Source: Luteolibacter arcticus
GTDB taxonomy: Bacteria; Verrucomicrobiota; Verrucomicrobiia; Verrucomicrobiales; Akkermansiaceae
Reading direction: 5' to 3'
Length of the DNA: 64,000 bases
Assembly: GCF_025950235.1 (NCBI RefSeq)
Contig: NZ_JAPDDT010000022.1
Coordinates: forward strand, 24,090-88,089
In this document: positions 63,346 through 64,000 of the stretch, in pieces
Position numbering within the stretch: the first letter of the stretch is position 1
Layout: each line of letters opens with the position of its first letter
The notes under the pieces: model-generated
Database searches by the model: none
Told to the model about the DNA's origin: nothing
What the model saw: only the letters and a program-made list of their open reading frames with translations
Made by a program: the position numbers and the translations under genes

Positions 63346-64000
63346 TTAAGCGGCCCGCTTGGTTTTCCCCTTGTTCGGTTTGTCCCGGTAAACTCCCCGC
63401 GGTGCGGTCAGGGGCGGGTACTTGTTAGGCCTTCTTTTGAGGGCTCTGGGTTCTCGCCTTCCCGGCCGGATGTCCACCAGCTTGGTCCCGCAGGTTGCCA
63501 TCATGCCTTGATGATGCCGGGCCAGGCAGCGCGGCTTGCCGCGGTGGAGCAAATAGGAGTCGTGGCTGGCCGTGGCGTGGTCGAGGACGCCCTTGAAGCT
63601 CATTTCCACCAGATCCTTGCCGGATTCCGCGGCGGCTTGTTGCATCACGCAGCGGATCAGGTTGTAGGCGATCATCATCATCCACAGCGTCTTGTGCGCC
63701 ATCTCCGGGCTGGCGACCGCGAAGCGCTCCATGCCGAGCGTGGCCTTGATGTCCCGCAGCTTGAGTTCGATTTCCCAGCGCCGGGCGTAAAGGTCGCAGA
63801 GATGGGCGGCGGGGTATTCCTCCGTGTCGAGCAACGTGGTGGCGACCACCAGCGTGCGCTTCCGGCCCGTGCGATCAACGTAGGGACGCTTGATGTAGCG
63901 GATCACGAGTTGCTCCGGCAGGGCCGCCCATTGTCCCGCATCGAGCCCGCTGCCGTCGGGCTGCTGCCTCGGCTTTTTCCAAATGTAGAGACGCTCGTTG
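63346..64000 (-). mobile_element. IS4-family transposase, N-terminus off the right edge
   Basis: Open from the window edge (64000) to a stop at 63346, 218 codons. The IS4 YREK motif is visible: YARRWEIELKLRDIK, with catalytic Glu. The tail is basic (KYPPLTAPRGVYRDKPNKGKTKRAA). The start and upstream terminal repeat lie beyond the window; I could not identify the inner inverted repeat downstream of 63346. Confidence 0.88.

Noticed and set aside
1..64000. CRISPR arrays
   Set aside because: The tandem repeats found have seven-base units or palindromes without regular unique spacers, and no cas genes are present.

Overview
This 64 kb window is high-GC bacterial chromosome with few recognisable Shine-Dalgarno sequences. 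Its content points to Verrucomicrobiota, probably the Luteolibacter/Haloferula side of Verrucomicrobiaceae: a PEP-CTERM exported protein, a Tat-exported Gfo/Idh/MocA oxidoreductase coupled to a PVC-type haem domain/PQQ dehydrogenase, a CotH-kinase protein with an EF-hand-like loop, very large secreted or membrane proteins beside an ECF sigma factor, and many palindromic intergenic repeats. The genus is inference; no rRNA or ribosomal-protein genes are present to confirm it.

Layout. 1-21 kb holds mixed housekeeping and accessory genes: a CotH protein cut by the left edge, an aspartate aminotransferase, a two-gene module with a nucleotidyltransferase, prmA, the Gfo/Idh and haem/PQQ dehydrogenase pair, a secreted trypsin-like protease, an EEP hydrolase, ybaB-dnaX, free methionine-R-sulfoxide reductase, an ExbB/ExbD/TonB-like locus interrupted by an unrelated ORF, fabF, and a tandem segmental duplication that left a fragment of a hotdog thioesterase gene. 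21-33 kb is an ECF sigma factor followed by a 1431-residue membrane-anchored VWA protein and a 2299-residue exported membrane protein whose N-terminus contains a REP-like palindromic element. 33-38.6 kb carries argH, a Fur-family regulator, a lipoprotein, a STAS and RsbU-type phosphatase pair, and the PEP-CTERM protein.

38.7-53.5 kb is the most notable region: a minus-strand, translationally coupled NRPS-PKS-NRPS assembly line of three genes, A-PCP, then KS-AT-ACP-AMT-C-A(nMT)-PCP, then C-A-PCP-TE. Read from the specificity pockets, it should join a starter amino acid to one malonate unit, transaminate the beta-keto group to a beta-amine, add N-methyl-glycine (sarcosine), add a valine-like residue, and release the product by thioesterase. 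The linker in front of the ACP contains five perfect copies of a heptamer that elsewhere in the window is intergenic, which suggests that two ancestral genes fused.

53.7-60.9 kb, divergent from the assembly line, is a compact exopolysaccharide export operon: outer-membrane beta-barrel, Wza-like protein, Wzz/BY-kinase with an altered P-loop, polyprenyl glycosylphosphotransferase and flippase. It has no visible glycosyltransferase or polymerase. 61.1-62.6 kb is a 1.36 kb cassette bounded by tRNA-Leu(UAG) and a 21-bp copy of that tRNA's 3' end; it holds three tandem paralogous two-TM proteins, the middle one frameshifted. The window ends with a lipoprotein-type MsrB and an IS4-family transposase cut by the right edge.
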